Shown in pieces: positions 43,727 through 53,311 of a DNA stretch of 64,000 nucleotides; the first letter of the stretch is position 1; every line of letters starts with the position of its first letter. The notes under the pieces were generated by a model, which saw only the letters and a program-made list of their open reading frames with translations, was not told the DNA's origin and did not search any database. Made by a program: the position numbers and the translations under genes. This stretch comes from Brevundimonas lutea (GTDB lineage: Bacteria > Pseudomonadota > Alphaproteobacteria > Caulobacterales > Caulobacteraceae). Location of the stretch: NCBI RefSeq assembly GCF_003704105.1, contig NZ_QUOQ01000002.1, forward strand, positions 496,001-560,000. The letters run 5' to 3'.

Positions 43727-44425
43727 ATGATCGAGGTTCGACCCTTCGACGGCCTGGGCGGGGCCGACCACGGCTGGCTGAAGGCCAAGCACCACTTCTC
43801 GTTCGCGGGCTACCACGACCCCGCGCGCATGCACTGGGGCGCTCTGCGCGTGTGGAACGACGACGAGATCGGCCCGAAAACGGGGTTTCCGCCACACCCG
43901 CACGCCGACATGGAGATCATCACCTATGTCCGCTCCGGCGCCATCACTCACGAGGACAGCCTGGGCAACAAGGGCCGGACTCCGGCCGGCGACGTTCAGG
44001 TGATGAGCGCCGGCACCGGCATCCGCCACGCCGAATACAATCTGGAAGACGAGACCACGACCCTGTTCCAGATCTGGATCCTGCCGACCAAAACCGGCGA
44101 GGCGCCCAGCTGGGGTCAGAAGCCCTTTCCCAAGGGCGATCGGGCCGGACGGTTCGTGGTCATGGCCTCGGGCGACACTGCCGATGACGACGCCCTGACC
44201 ATCCGCACCGACGGCAAGGTGGCGGCCGCGACCCTGAAGGCCGGCGAGACGGCGATCTATCCGCTGGGCGCCGATCGCAAGGGCTATCTCGTCCCGGCTG
44301 TCGGCGAGATCGAGGTCAACGGCGTCCGCGTCGGCCCCCGCGACGGCGCGGCCATCGCCGAGGAAGGCACAGTGACCGTCAAGGCGCTGTCGGACGCCGA
44401 GGTGGTGCTGGTCGACACGATCTAG
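43727..44425 (+). CDS. Pirin family protein
   Basis: 232-residue bicupin of the pirin family (YhhW type). The metal-binding residues lie in [15 protein letters not shown] and [11 protein letters not shown]; the product-type segments [10 protein letters not shown] and the C-terminal cupin follow. Some pirins are quercetin 2,3-dioxygenases, others redox sensors. The ATG at 43727 follows GGGAGAC; the longer frame lacks a ribosome site. Convergent with the sirtuin gene by four bases. Confidence 0.9.
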   Translation: MIEVRPFDGLGGADHGWLKAKHHFSFAGYHDPARMHWGALRVWNDDEIGPKTGFPPHPHADMEIITYVRSGAITHEDSLGNKGRTPAGDVQVMSAGTGIRHAEYNLEDETTTLFQIWILPTKTGEAPSWGQKPFPKGDRAGRFVVMASGDTADDDALTIRTDGKVAAATLKAGETAIYPLGADRKGYLVPAVGEIEVNGVRVGPRDGAAIAEEGTVTVKALSDAEVVLVDTI

Positions 44426-45144
44426 CGGTCGGCCAGCAGCTCATCGACGAAGGCCGGGACGATCTGGCTGGCCAGGCCGTAACGGCCTTCGTCGAACATC
44501 TCTTGATTCAGGCTGGGCTCCAGATTCAGTTCGACCGTCCGCGCTCCGGCCCGGCGCGCCTGCTGCACGAATCCGACCGCCGGCCAGACGGCGCCCGAGG
44601 TGCCGATGGACACGAACAGGTCGCAGCGCCCCAGCGCGGCCTCGATCGTGTCCATCTCCAGCGGCAATTCCCCGAACCAGACGATGTGCGGCCTCAGCAG
44701 CCCATCCGCTGCGTGAGGGGAGGGGTGGCGCGCCTGTAGATCGTCCCGCCACTCACACACCCTGCCGCTGGCGGTGCACACGGCCTTCAGCAGTTCGCCA
44801 TGCATTTGGATCAGCCGAAACCCCGACCCCGGCGACGTCCCGGCCTGCGCCCGCTCATGCAGATCATCGACATTCTGCGTGACCAGCAGGCAATCGCTTC
44901 GCCACTCCGCCGCCAGCCGGGCCAGCGCCCGGTGCGCCGCATTGGGCTGGACCTCCGCCAATTGGCGGCGTCTCCGGTTGTAGAAGTCCTGCACCAGGGC
45001 CGGATCGCGGGCGAAGGCCTCGGGCGTCGCCACGTCCTCGACCCTGTGTCCCAGCCACAGCCCGTCCGCCGCCCGAAACGTCGGCACGCCGCTCTCGGCG
45101 GAGACGCCTGAGCCGGTCAGTATGACCAGCCGGCTCAAACCCAC
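44422..45144 (-). CDS. Sir2 family NAD-dependent protein deacylase
   Basis: 240 residues. The NAD-binding [24 protein letters not shown] region ([10 protein letters not shown]), catalytic His in [11 protein letters not shown], and [13 protein letters not shown] are typical of class III bacterial sirtuins (CobB-like deacetylase/desuccinylase). Only the first Cys pair region (CTASGRVC) is visible; the second Cys pair expected before [10 protein letters not shown] is replaced by [13 protein letters not shown]. Its role is lysine deacylation of metabolic enzymes. Confidence 0.9.
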   Translation of the reverse strand: MGLSRLVILTGSGVSAESGVPTFRAADGLWLGHRVEDVATPEAFARDPALVQDFYNRRRRQLAEVQPNAAHRALARLAAEWRSDCLLVTQNVDDLHERAQAGTSPGSGFRLIQMHGELLKAVCTASGRVCEWRDDLQARHPSPHAADGLLRPHIVWFGELPLEMDTIEAALGRCDLFVSIGTSGAVWPAVGFVQQARRAGARTVELNLEPSLNQEMFDEGRYGLASQIVPAFVDELLADR

Positions 45145-45187
45145 CCCCTCCGCCCGACCACCACGCGGCGATCGGACAGCCAGGGTA

Positions 45188-45844
45188 TCACTCGCGTCCG
45201 AATACGGATTCGGCGGTCGGCTCCGGACCCTTGGCCTCCGGTTCGGGCTCCGGCTCCGGCGCAGCCTCCGGCTCGACCGGCTGCAGAGCCGGTCCGCCCT
45301 TCTTGGCGTCGTCCCGGGCTTTCTTCTCGGCGGCCTTCCGCACGAGTTCGTCCAGCTCGACCTGACCCGTCAGGCCCAGGGTCACCGGATCGACCGGTTT
45401 GATGTTCTGCGAATTCCAGTGGGTGCGATTGCGCACGCTCTCGATGGTCGCCTTCGTCGTCCCCAGCATCTTGGCGATCTGGGCGTCGGTCACCTCGGGG
45501 TGGTTGCGCACGAACCAGGCGATGGCGTCCGGCCGGTCCTGGCGGCGCGACACCGGCGTGTATTTCGGCCCGCTCTTGGGCTTGGTCAGCAGGTCGGCGT
45601 GGCGGCTGACCACCGCGACCATGCGGTAATTCTCGTCGGCCTGGGCCTTATCCAGTTCCTCACGGGTCAGCTGGCCGCCGGTCACCGGATCGACGCCGCG
45701 AATGTCGCGGGCCACGTCGCCGTCGGCGATGCCGCGCACTTCCAGAGGGTGCAGACCGCAGAAGTCGGCGATCTGTTCGAAGCTCAGCGAGGTGTTGTCG
45801 ACCAGCCAGACGGCGGTGGCCTTGGGCATCAGGATATTGGTCAT
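45188..45844 (-). CDS. trcR: TrcR (DUF1013), RNA-polymerase-tracking cell-cycle regulator
   Basis: 218 residues of the alphaproteobacterial DUF1013 family. In Caulobacter the protein TrcR binds RNA polymerase and affects cell-cycle transcription. N-terminal [20 protein letters not shown], then [77 protein letters not shown] (a helix-turn-helix-like part) and a charged Glu/Pro tail. The ATG at 45844 is chosen as family N-termini start with the short MTNILMP; the frame extends upstream without similarity. Confidence 0.9.
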   Translation of the reverse strand: MTNILMPKATAVWLVDNTSLSFEQIADFCGLHPLEVRGIADGDVARDIRGVDPVTGGQLTREELDKAQADENYRMVAVVSRHADLLTKPKSGPKYTPVSRRQDRPDAIAWFVRNHPEVTDAQIAKMLGTTKATIESVRNRTHWNSQNIKPVDPVTLGLTGQVELDELVRKAAEKKARDDAKKGGPALQPVEPEAAPEPEPEPEAKGPEPTAESVFGRE

Positions 45845-45875
45845 GGGCGTCTTCGTCCCGTCCTTCGGTGTCTTT

Positions 45876-45909
45876 GGAACCGCAAGGCGCGGGGCCCGCG
45901 CCGGGTTCC
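45876..45909 (-). other. Stem-loop in trcR leader
   Basis: Inverted repeat GGAACC ... GGTTCC enclosing GGCGCGGG / CCCGCGCC about 32-66 bases upstream of the trcR ATG. It could be a leader structure or a terminator for leftward transcription; there is no T tract toward the gene. Confidence 0.45.
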
Positions 45910-46074
45910 GGATACGACGGCGCCCGACCTTTCGGCCGGGCGCTGATCCTTCGCCTATAGGCCCATTCGGCGGGAATGAAAACGCCCAGATAGACGACGT
46001 CGGCCCTATACAGCTCCGGTTCAGCTTCGGCATGATGTCGTTCGATGATCACCGCACGCCGGGGAGGGCGTATC

Positions 46075-47031
46075 ATGAGGACCTTCACCACCCGCAGTCT
46101 TGTCGCCGCCACGGCGCTGGCCGCGCTCGGCCTCGCCGCCGGCGCCGTCCAGGCCCAGACCGCGACCCTCTACTGGGACTCCAACTTTCAGGGCCGCAGC
46201 CAGTCCGTGACGGGCGCCACGGCCAATCTGTCGTCGTCCGGTTTCAACGATCAGGCCAGTTCGCTGCGTCTCGAGGGTCGCTGGGAGGTCTGTGAGAACG
46301 CCAACTTCGGCGGGCGTTGCGAAACCCTGGACGGCGCGGTCCGCAATCTCTCGGACTGGGCGCTGAACGACCGTGTGTCCTCCTTGCGTCCCGTCTCCGG
46401 CCGACCCGACCGCCCGGACCGGCCCGGCCGGCCGGATCGCCCCGGCGGCGGCTGGGGCGGCGGCGGCTCGGCGACCGTCTATCGCGACGCCAACTATACG
46501 GGCGCCGAGACCCGGTTCGACGGCGAGCAGCAGAACCTCGTCGCCACCGGCTTCAACGACCAGATCAGCTCGATGCGGCTGCGCGGCCGCTGGGAGGTTT
46601 GCGCCGACGCCCGTTTCGGCGGCTCGTGCCAGATCCTGGAAGGCGACATCCGCAACCTGTCTGACTACGGCCTCAACGACCGCATCTCCTCCATGCGACC
46701 CGCCCAAGGCGGCGGCGGAGGATGGCGACCGGACCGGCCCGGCGGCGGCTGGGGTGGAGGTGACCGGGGGCCGCGCATCACCGTCTATCGCGACGCCAAC
46801 TACATGGGCTCGTCGTCGGACCTGCGCGGCGAACAGCCCAACCTCTCGGCCGTCGGCCTGAACGACCAGATCAGCTCCATGCGGATGGAGGGGCGCTGGG
46901 AAGCCTGCACCGACGCCAATTTCGGCGGCCGTTGCCAGACCTTCGACGGCTCGGTCTCCAACCTGGCCAGCCAGCTGATGAACGATCAGATCTCCTCCCT
47001 CAGGCCCGTTCGCGACGGCTGGGGCTGGTAG
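46075..47031 (+). CDS. Secreted protein with three beta/gamma-crystallin domains
   Basis: 318 residues. A signal peptide (ending AAGAVQAQ, about residues 1-28) precedes three tandem beta/gamma-crystallin domains joined by Pro/Asp/Gly-rich linkers (RPDRPDRPGRPDRPGGGW). Each domain holds two Greek-key motifs: opening YRDANYTG-like then NLxxxGxNDxxSSxR, six copies in all (NDQASS, NDRVSS, NDQISS, NDRISS, NDQISS, NDQISS), the N/D-N/D-x-x-S/T-S calcium-site pattern. A Cys pair (WEVC ... GGRC) repeats in each. Function unknown; calcium binding to the envelope or matrix is likely. The ATG at 46075 follows GGAGGG. Confidence 0.85.
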   Translation: MRTFTTRSLVAATALAALGLAAGAVQAQTATLYWDSNFQGRSQSVTGATANLSSSGFNDQASSLRLEGRWEVCENANFGGRCETLDGAVRNLSDWALNDRVSSLRPVSGRPDRPDRPGRPDRPGGGWGGGGSATVYRDANYTGAETRFDGEQQNLVATGFNDQISSMRLRGRWEVCADARFGGSCQILEGDIRNLSDYGLNDRISSMRPAQGGGGGWRPDRPGGGWGGGDRGPRITVYRDANYMGSSSDLRGEQPNLSAVGLNDQISSMRMEGRWEACTDANFGGRCQTFDGSVSNLASQLMNDQISSLRPVRDGWGW

Positions 47032-47050
47032 GTCCGAAGGCCGCGATCAG

Positions 47051-47081
47051 CCGAGGTTCATCCGTTCTGGGTGAACCTCGG
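47051..47081 (+). terminator. Hairpin after crystallin gene
   Basis: Inverted repeat CCGAGGTTCA / TGAACCTCGG with inner C/G pairs; TCTCCTCT follows. It is terminator-like with a poor T tract, or a leader structure for the following gene. Confidence 0.55.
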
Positions 47082-47125
47082 TCTCCTCTGGCGCGTTCGC
47101 GTGTCACCAGATGGAGAAACCGATC

Positions 47126-47845
47126 ATGACCGCATCCCGAATGCTGACCGTGGCGGGACTGGCGGCGGGCCTGGGCCTGGCCGCCGCCGCCGTCTCGACC
47201 CCCACCCCCGCGGGCGCCCAGCCGATCCCGCCGGGCGACCTGGCCTCGCGCTGCAGGGACCTGGATTACCGCGATGGCGCCTGGCAGGGCTACTGCCGCG
47301 ACGCCCGCGGAGAATGGCGCTGGACCACCGTGCGCAGCAGCTCCAGCAGCTACAGCAGCTACAGCAGCGGCGGGTACGGCGACAACCGCTATGACCGGTA
47401 CGACGATCGCTACGGGGACCGCTACGACCGCGATGACCGCTGGGACGATCGCTATGACCGCGACGATCGGTATGGCGGCAACTACAGCTACGGGGGCGGC
47501 TACGGGAGCGGCTACGGCTATGGCTCCGACTACGGTTATGGATCGGGCTACGGCGGCGGCTGGAATTCGGGGTCGAACTGGGGTGGCGGCTCCGACTCGA
47601 TCACCGTCTATGAGGACCGCGGCTATCGCGGCCGGTCGATCACCCTGCGTGGCGCCGTGCCGAACCTCGACAACTCGGGCCTGAACGACCGGATCAGCTC
47701 GATCCGGGGTTCGGGCTCGTGGGAGCTGTGCACCGACGCCTATTTCCGGGGCGACTGCCGCGTCTTCCCGGGCAATCTCGGTGACCTCGACCGCACCAAC
47801 TTCAACGACAAGGTCAGCTCGCTGCGTCCGGCCGGCCGCTGGTAG
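47126..47845 (+). CDS. Secreted beta/gamma-crystallin protein with Tyr/Asp/Arg- and Gly/Tyr-rich region
   Basis: 239 residues. A signal peptide (ending PTPAGAQ) is followed by a small Cys-containing N-terminal segment (SRCRDLDYRDGAWQGYCRD), a run of Tyr/Asp/Arg (YDRYDDRYGDRYDRDDR), a Gly/Tyr/Ser-rich stretch, and one C-terminal beta/gamma-crystallin domain with two motifs (NDRISS and NDKVSS) and the Cys pair WELC ... GDC. The start is the ATG at 47126 after GGAGAA. It appears to be a relative of the adjacent crystallin gene with a new low-complexity region. Confidence 0.82.
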   Translation: MTASRMLTVAGLAAGLGLAAAAVSTPTPAGAQPIPPGDLASRCRDLDYRDGAWQGYCRDARGEWRWTTVRSSSSSYSSYSSGGYGDNRYDRYDDRYGDRYDRDDRWDDRYDRDDRYGGNYSYGGGYGSGYGYGSDYGYGSGYGGGWNSGSNWGGGSDSITVYEDRGYRGRSITLRGAVPNLDNSGLNDRISSIRGSGSWELCTDAYFRGDCRVFPGNLGDLDRTNFNDKVSSLRPAGRW

Positions 47846-48237
47846 GGCCGTTGCGGGAGGCGGCGCGCCGTCGTCTCCCGCACCTCGCCTGTTCCCCCAT
47901 TTCGAGGCTGACGGCCTCGCCCCGCAAGGCGTAGGGCGGGGCCAGCGTCACAATCGCCGACCCCCACTGGATGTGCGCCATGATGGGCTAATGACCATGG
48001 GGCTCAGAACAGGCCGGCGGCAGACGCTGTGGACCCCGATCCAGGCGGAGTCCAACGCCCATGTTTGGGCGGAGATGGCGCAAGCAGCTGATATCGCGGC
48101 GTATCGTTCCGCGATCTGCAGACGAGTTGGACTCCTGGACTCAAATTTATTTGGGCGATCGTCGGGCCGCGCGCACTTGAATCCGGGCTCCGTCTGCGCG
48201 ACGCCTCGGGCGCTGTCGTGAAGCCAGGAGCCTGCCC
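47846..48237. other. Intergenic region (392 bases)
   Basis: No gene supported; frames crossing it are extensions of shadow frames. A GC hairpin GCCCCGC-AAGGCGTA-GGGCGGGGC lies at about 47920-47943 and may end transcription of the crystallin gene. The frmA promoter should lie near 48150-48230. Confidence 0.55.
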
Positions 48238-49344
<1,107 letters not shown>

Positions 49345-49348
49345 GGCC

Positions 49349-49954
49349 ATGGCGCTCGAGACGGTCCTTCGCGGCTATGCGGATGCGTCGGCGGACCAAA
49401 TCGGCCGGATGGAAGGCTTCGACCCGGCGCAGCTTCTGGCTCCGGTGACGGCTGTGCTGTCGACGACGGCGGGGCGGATGCTCGATGTGGGCGCGGGCAC
49501 GGGCTACGTCGCGGGATGGTTCGCCAAGCAGGGCCATGAGGCGACGGCGGTTGAGCCCGTTGATGCCTTGCCTCAGGCCGGGGAACGAATCCGGGGGGAT
49601 CGGATCCGCTGGCTGGACGACCAGCTACCGCAGCTGAACGTCGTCCGCGCTTTGCACGAGCAGTTTGATCTTATCGTCCTCTCGGCGGTTTGGCAGCATC
49701 TGGATGAAACGATGCGTGCTCGCGCCATGGCGACTCTGGCAGCCCTCGTCGCCGACGGCGGGCAGATCATCCTTTCGGTGCGGCATGGCCCGGGCGCCGC
49801 GACCCGGCCCGTGTTCGCAACGACCGCCGACGAAACCATTGCCTTGGCAAGCCGCAATGGTCTCTCGGTCCGGCTTGCTGTCCAGGCGGAGTCCCTGCAG
49901 GCCGGCAATCGCGCCATGGGAGTCAGATGGACGTGGCTGTCTTTGTCTCGCTAA
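49349..49954 (+). CDS. Class I SAM-dependent methyltransferase
   Basis: 201 residues with a Rossmann methyltransferase core: motif I MLDVGAGTGYVAGWF (about 46-60), acidic motif HEATAVEP, FDLIVLSAVWQHLD, and a later beta segment with GGQIILSVRHGP. The substrate is unknown. It follows frmA by four bases and may be cotranscribed. Its AT content is slightly higher than flanking genes, which may mark a later acquisition. Confidence 0.85.
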   Translation: MALETVLRGYADASADQIGRMEGFDPAQLLAPVTAVLSTTAGRMLDVGAGTGYVAGWFAKQGHEATAVEPVDALPQAGERIRGDRIRWLDDQLPQLNVVRALHEQFDLIVLSAVWQHLDETMRARAMATLAALVADGGQIILSVRHGPGAATRPVFATTADETIALASRNGLSVRLAVQAESLQAGNRAMGVRWTWLSLSR

Positions 49955-49981
49955 GACCTGCAGGAACGAGAGAGAAAACCT

Positions 49982-50365
49982 ATGTTCACGCACGTCACCG
50001 TCGGCGCCAACGATATCGAGGCGTCGCGCCGGTTCTACGACGCCGCGCTGGGCGCGCTGGGCCTGCCCGCCGCGAAAGGGCCCGATCCCAGGGGCCGCTA
50101 CTGGTGGCGGACCGAACGCGGGGCCTTCGCCATAGGCAAGCCGATCGACGGCGACCCCGCCTGCCACGCCAATGGCGGCACCATCGGCTTCCACGCCAAG
50201 ACCCCGGAGATGGTCCAGGCCTTCCACGACGCGGGCGTCGCCGCCGGCGGAACGGCCATCGAGGATCCGCCCGGCGAGCGCAACGGCCCCTTCGGCAAGC
50301 TTGTTCTGGCCTACCTCCGGGACCCCGCCGGCAACAAGATCTGCGCCCTGCATCGGCCGGGTTGA
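49982..50365 (+). CDS. VOC family protein (glyoxalase/bleomycin-resistance fold)
   Basis: 127-residue single-VOC-domain protein: THVTVGANDIEASRRFYDAA, PHARGYWWRT-like (actual RGRYWWRTERGAF), GFHAKTPEMVQAFHDAG and YLRDPAGNKICALHRP. The metal-ligand layout (N-terminal His, C-terminal segment) resembles lactoylglutathione-lyase-like or glutathione-transfer relatives. In a glutathione-linked formaldehyde neighbourhood a glutathione role is plausible. Convergent with the GST gene by 4 bases. Confidence 0.85.
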   Translation: MFTHVTVGANDIEASRRFYDAALGALGLPAAKGPDPRGRYWWRTERGAFAIGKPIDGDPACHANGGTIGFHAKTPEMVQAFHDAGVAAGGTAIEDPPGERNGPFGKLVLAYLRDPAGNKICALHRPG

Positions 50366-50369
50366 GGGG

Positions 50370-51071
50370 TCAGCGTTTGATCTCGGCGCCCTCGAAGTCC
50401 TTGGGATCCCAGCCCATGTCCTCGGGGCCATGGCCCTCGAAATCGGCGATCTGCTCGGCCACGGCCTCACGGTAAGCGGGGCGATCCGTGGCGCGATCGA
50501 CATAGGCCTGGAGGCCCGGCCACTTGGCCAGCAGCTCCATCCGATCGGCGATCAGCAGCACCCCGGCCATGATCAGATCGGCCACGGTGAAGCCATCGCT
50601 GACCAGCCAGTCACGGTCGCCCAGCGTGTCCTGCAACTCTCCCATGCGCGTCTCGAACATCGGCATGGCCTCGCCCTCGCGGCGTTTGGCGGCCTCGGTG
50701 TCTTCGATGAAATAGCGGGCCTCGGCGATGTTCATCACATAGGGCTCGACCGAGTTGAGGGCCGCGATCATCCAGCAGTGGGTCAGGTCGCGCTGAGCCG
50801 GGTCGGAAGGGATCAACACCCCGGCGCGCTCGGCGACGCTCCAGACGATGGCGCCGGTTTCGAACAGGGTGGGGCGGCCGTCCTCCTCCATGACCGGCAC
50901 CTGACCAAACGGTTGATGGCGCGCCTTGAAGCCCGCCGAGTCCTCGCGACCGCCCATCAGCCGCACGCGGTAGTCCCAACCGGCTTCCTTGAGGATCCAG
51001 CGGGCGCGGTAGTCGCGGACCTGGCCGCGCGGGAAGTCGGGAACCCATTTCAGGGCGGTGATGGTGATCAT
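50370..51071 (-). CDS. Glutathione S-transferase family protein
   Basis: 233 residues with a thioredoxin-like N-terminal domain (RARWILKEAGWDYRVRLMGG, FGQVPVMEEDGRPTLFETGAI with the cis-Pro and glutathione-binding ETGAI) and an all-helical C-terminal domain. It conjugates or reduces via glutathione; the substrate is unknown. Antisense to, and nested between, the VOC gene and fghA; divergent from fghA with an 86-base gap. Confidence 0.9.
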   Translation of the reverse strand: MITITALKWVPDFPRGQVRDYRARWILKEAGWDYRVRLMGGREDSAGFKARHQPFGQVPVMEEDGRPTLFETGAIVWSVAERAGVLIPSDPAQRDLTHCWMIAALNSVEPYVMNIAEARYFIEDTEAAKRREGEAMPMFETRMGELQDTLGDRDWLVSDGFTVADLIMAGVLLIADRMELLAKWPGLQAYVDRATDRPAYREAVAEQIADFEGHGPEDMGWDPKDFEGAEIKR

Positions 51072-51157
51072 GCGCGGGCTCCGTCGTCCGTTCGCAGCCC
51101 AACGCGCGGCGGCCGCCCGCCGTTGCCCCGCCGACCCCTCTGGGATAGCCCAGGCCC

Positions 51158-51997
51158 ATGACCTTTGAGACCACCAAAACCCACACCGTCCACGGCGGAA
51201 CGCTGCGCTATCTGAAGCATGACAGCGCCGTGACCGGCACGCTGATGACCCTGTCGATCTTCACGCCGCCGGGGGAGGGGCCGTTTCCGGTGGTGATCTG
51301 GCTGTCGGGCCTGACCTGCACCGAGGACAACTTCACCACCAAGGCCGGGGCCTATGGCAAGGCGGCCGAGCTGGGGCTGATCGTGGTGGCGCCCGACACC
51401 TCGCCGCGCGGAGAGGGGGTCGCGGACGACCCGGCCTATGACCTGGGCCAGGGGGCGGGCTTCTATGTCGACGCCACCCAGGCGCCGTGGGCGCCGCACT
51501 TCCAGATGGAGACCTATGTCACCCGCGAGCTGATCGACCTGATCGACGCCGAGTTCCCAACGACCAAGGCGCGGTCGATCATGGGCCACTCCATGGGCGG
51601 GCACGGAGCCCTGACCCTGGCGCTACGTAATCCGGAGCTGTTCCAGAGCGTCTCGGCCTTCGCCCCGATCGCCTCACCGGCCCGCTGCCCGTGGGGCGAG
51701 AAGGCCTTTACGGCCTATCTGGGCGAGGACCGGGCTGCCTGGGCCGAGCACGACGCCGCCCTGCTGATCGAGGGCGGGGCGGCGGCGGGCGTCTATGACG
51801 ACATCCTGGTCGACCAGGGCGACGCCGACCCCTTCCTGGCCGACCAGCTGAAGCCGGAGCTGCTGGAGGCGGCGGCCAGGGCGGCCGGGCAGAAACTGAC
51901 CTTGAGGATGCAGCCCGGCTACGACCACAGCTATTTCTTCATGGCCAGCTTCATCGACGACCACCTCGCCTTCCACGCGGCCCGGCTAAAGCCCTGA
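51158..51997 (+). CDS. fghA: S-formylglutathione hydrolase
   Basis: 279-residue serine hydrolase turning S-formylglutathione into formate and glutathione, the second step after FrmA. Matches the esterase D family: VVIWLSGLTCTEDNFTTKAG, the nucleophile elbow GHSMGGHGAL, TYVTRELIDLIDAEFP, and the charge-relay Asp/His in QGDADPF and PGYDHSYFF. It forms a detoxification module with frmA about 2 kb upstream. Confidence 0.97.
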   Translation: MTFETTKTHTVHGGTLRYLKHDSAVTGTLMTLSIFTPPGEGPFPVVIWLSGLTCTEDNFTTKAGAYGKAAELGLIVVAPDTSPRGEGVADDPAYDLGQGAGFYVDATQAPWAPHFQMETYVTRELIDLIDAEFPTTKARSIMGHSMGGHGALTLALRNPELFQSVSAFAPIASPARCPWGEKAFTAYLGEDRAAWAEHDAALLIEGGAAAGVYDDILVDQGDADPFLADQLKPELLEAAARAAGQKLTLRMQPGYDHSYFFMASFIDDHLAFHAARLKP

Positions 51998-52011
51998 GGA
52001 GGGCTCAGGGC
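51991..52011. terminator. Bidirectional hairpin between convergent genes
   Basis: GCCCTGAG-GAGGG-CTCAGGGC, overlapping the fghA stop and the stop of the small minus-strand gene. There is no T tract, so terminator strength is uncertain. Confidence 0.5.
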
Positions 52012-52271
52012 AGGGGGGCGAAGCTGCGTTCTTCTCTGAGCGAACAGGCCCGGCGCACGGCGACCGGGGCGGCCCCCAGCCAGTAATCGGCGTCGTCGCG
52101 GCGGCCGCAGGCGAGCCGTTCCAGCCCGCGCCGCCGCCTCTGGGCGGCGTTGTCGAGCAGCCGCGCATGCAGGGCGCGGGGGGACAGGACAGGAATGGCG
52201 GGGGAGCCAGGGACGGCGACGGCGTCGGGGTCACGAGGTTCCACCGCCGGACGGGCGATGGCGATGAACAT
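52005..52271 (-). CDS. Small hypothetical protein
   Basis: 88 residues with no recognised domain: an N-terminal IAIARPAVEPRDPDAVAVPG, an Arg-rich middle (NAAQRRRRGLERLACGRRDD) and a C-terminal AVRRACSLREERSFAPLP. It is a moderately convincing gene: it has its own AT-rich upstream region with a perfect palindrome (52330-52344) and a CtrA-like box (52414-52428). I would not assign a function. Confidence 0.45.
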   Translation of the reverse strand: MFIAIARPAVEPRDPDAVAVPGSPAIPVLSPRALHARLLDNAAQRRRRGLERLACGRRDDADYWLGAAPVAVRRACSLREERSFAPLP

Positions 52272-52329
52272 GGCGATCTCTGCTTGGGATGAGGGGGCCG
52301 CGTTCTGAGGCCGGTCGTCTCATGGTTAA

Positions 52330-52344
52330 TCCACATCCTGTGGA
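52330..52344. promoter_or_regulatory. Palindrome TCCACA-TCC-TGTGGA
   Basis: A 6-3-6 perfect inverted repeat 59-73 bases upstream of the small gene's ATG at 52271, in the AT-rich gap 52272-52424. It looks like a repressor or dimeric regulator site. Confidence 0.45.
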
Positions 52345-52413
52345 CAGGTTCCCAAACCAGCAGAATATTATGCGTAGAATCAGGCGCTTATGGTCAAGCT
52401 TTTGCCGTCATAG

Positions 52414-52428
52414 TTAAGAAAGTCTTAA
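52414..52428 (-). promoter_or_regulatory. Candidate CtrA box TTAA-N7-TTAA
   Basis: TTAA-GAAAGTC-TTAA, an exact match to the CtrA binding pattern TTAA-N7-TTAA. It overlaps the stop codon of the winged-helix gene and lies about 143 bases upstream of the small gene's start. A CtrA role would imply cell-cycle timing of that gene. Confidence 0.5.
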
Positions 52429-52691
52429 GGCGAGCCGTCCAGATGCCGCCGCCAGGCAGCGCGTCCGTCGGTGGTCAGAACCACCGTGGTGCGCGGCTTG
52501 CGGCCGAGGAAGCCGCGCCGCCTCTGGATCACCCCGCCCTGTTCCAGCCGGTCCAGGTGGCCGGACAGCTGGTTGTTGGCCACCTCCAGCGCGGCGGCCA
52601 GGGTGGCGAAATCAGCCGCGCCCTGATCCCACAGATAGGCGACGACCCCCGCCCGGACGCGATGGGCGAACAGCGCTCGCGGATCGCTCAC
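52425..52691 (-). CDS. Winged helix-turn-helix transcriptional regulator
   Basis: 88 residues: ALFAHRVRAGVVAYLWDQG, AALEVANNQLSGHLDRLEQG, and the wing VIQRRRGFLGRKPRTTVVLT. This is the HTH_34/PadR-like single-domain type that often controls an adjacent membrane protein. The GTG at 52691 overlaps the stop of the upstream membrane gene (GTGA). No ligand domain is visible. Confidence 0.85.
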   Translation of the reverse strand: MSDPRALFAHRVRAGVVAYLWDQGAADFATLAAALEVANNQLSGHLDRLEQGGVIQRRRGFLGRKPRTTVVLTTDGRAAWRRHLDGSP

Positions 52692-53311
52692 GCACGGCCT
52701 TCGCGCAACAGGATGACGGCGGGCAGGAAGGCGAGCAGCAGCAGGCTGGCGCCGATCAAAGCCATCATGGGCCAGGTGTTGCCGACCCAGGCGATGGCAA
52801 GGGCGAAGCCGAAGCTGCCAGCGGAAACCAGCAGCAGCCAGCGGCGCTCTGTCAGGAAGGCCGTGGCCCACCAAGCCATGCCCCAGAGCACCAGCAGGAC
52901 GGGGCCGTGGAAATAGGCGACGTAAATCTCGTCGGACGGGGGTTCGTCGCGCGAAAACAGGAGAATGGCCACGGTGACGGCGACAAAGGCGGCGAAGGCG
53001 CCCGACCACACCGCACCAGCCGCGCGGCTTACCCGGGGTCGATCCGGCTGCAGATAGCGCCATCCGGTCCACACCAGGGCGGCCAGGAAGATCATGTGAT
53101 TGGCTATGAAGATGGTCTGCAAGACCGGCCACCAGCCCGACGCCTCGACCCGGTCCCATCCGATGACCACAAGGAGATGACTAAGCAGAAAGGTCACGCC
53201 GTACACCAGGCCGAACACGGCCATCAGCACCAGGGCCGGGGCGGCGCGTCCACGGCCCGCCAAGACCATGCGTTTGAGATAGGCGAGATCGGCCGGGTCT
53301 TCGACGGTCAT
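52688..53311 (-). CDS. Hypothetical integral membrane protein
   Basis: 207 residues (ATG at 53311 after GGGGAG) with six or so hydrophobic segments and a cytoplasmic N-terminal TVEDPADLAYLKRMVLAGRG. Small membrane protein plus overlapping winged-helix regulator pairs are common and often have unknown function; the regulator probably controls this gene. The family is not recognised with confidence. Confidence 0.75.
   Translation of the reverse strand: MTVEDPADLAYLKRMVLAGRGRAAPALVLMAVFGLVYGVTFLLSHLLVVIGWDRVEASGWWPVLQTIFIANHMIFLAALVWTGWRYLQPDRPRVSRAAGAVWSGAFAAFVAVTVAILLFSRDEPPSDEIYVAYFHGPVLLVLWGMAWWATAFLTERRWLLLVSAGSFGFALAIAWVGNTWPMMALIGASLLLLAFLPAVILLREGRA

Noticed and set aside
47380-47560. 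Tandem DNA repeat or minisatellite
   Set aside because: The repetition is at the amino-acid level (Tyr/Asp/Arg and Gly/Tyr) with variable codons; no fixed DNA unit is repeated.
52321-52345. DnaA boxes or replication origin
   Set aside because: TTAATCCACA resembles a DnaA box only with an inserted base, there is a single palindrome, and no cluster of boxes or origin genes.
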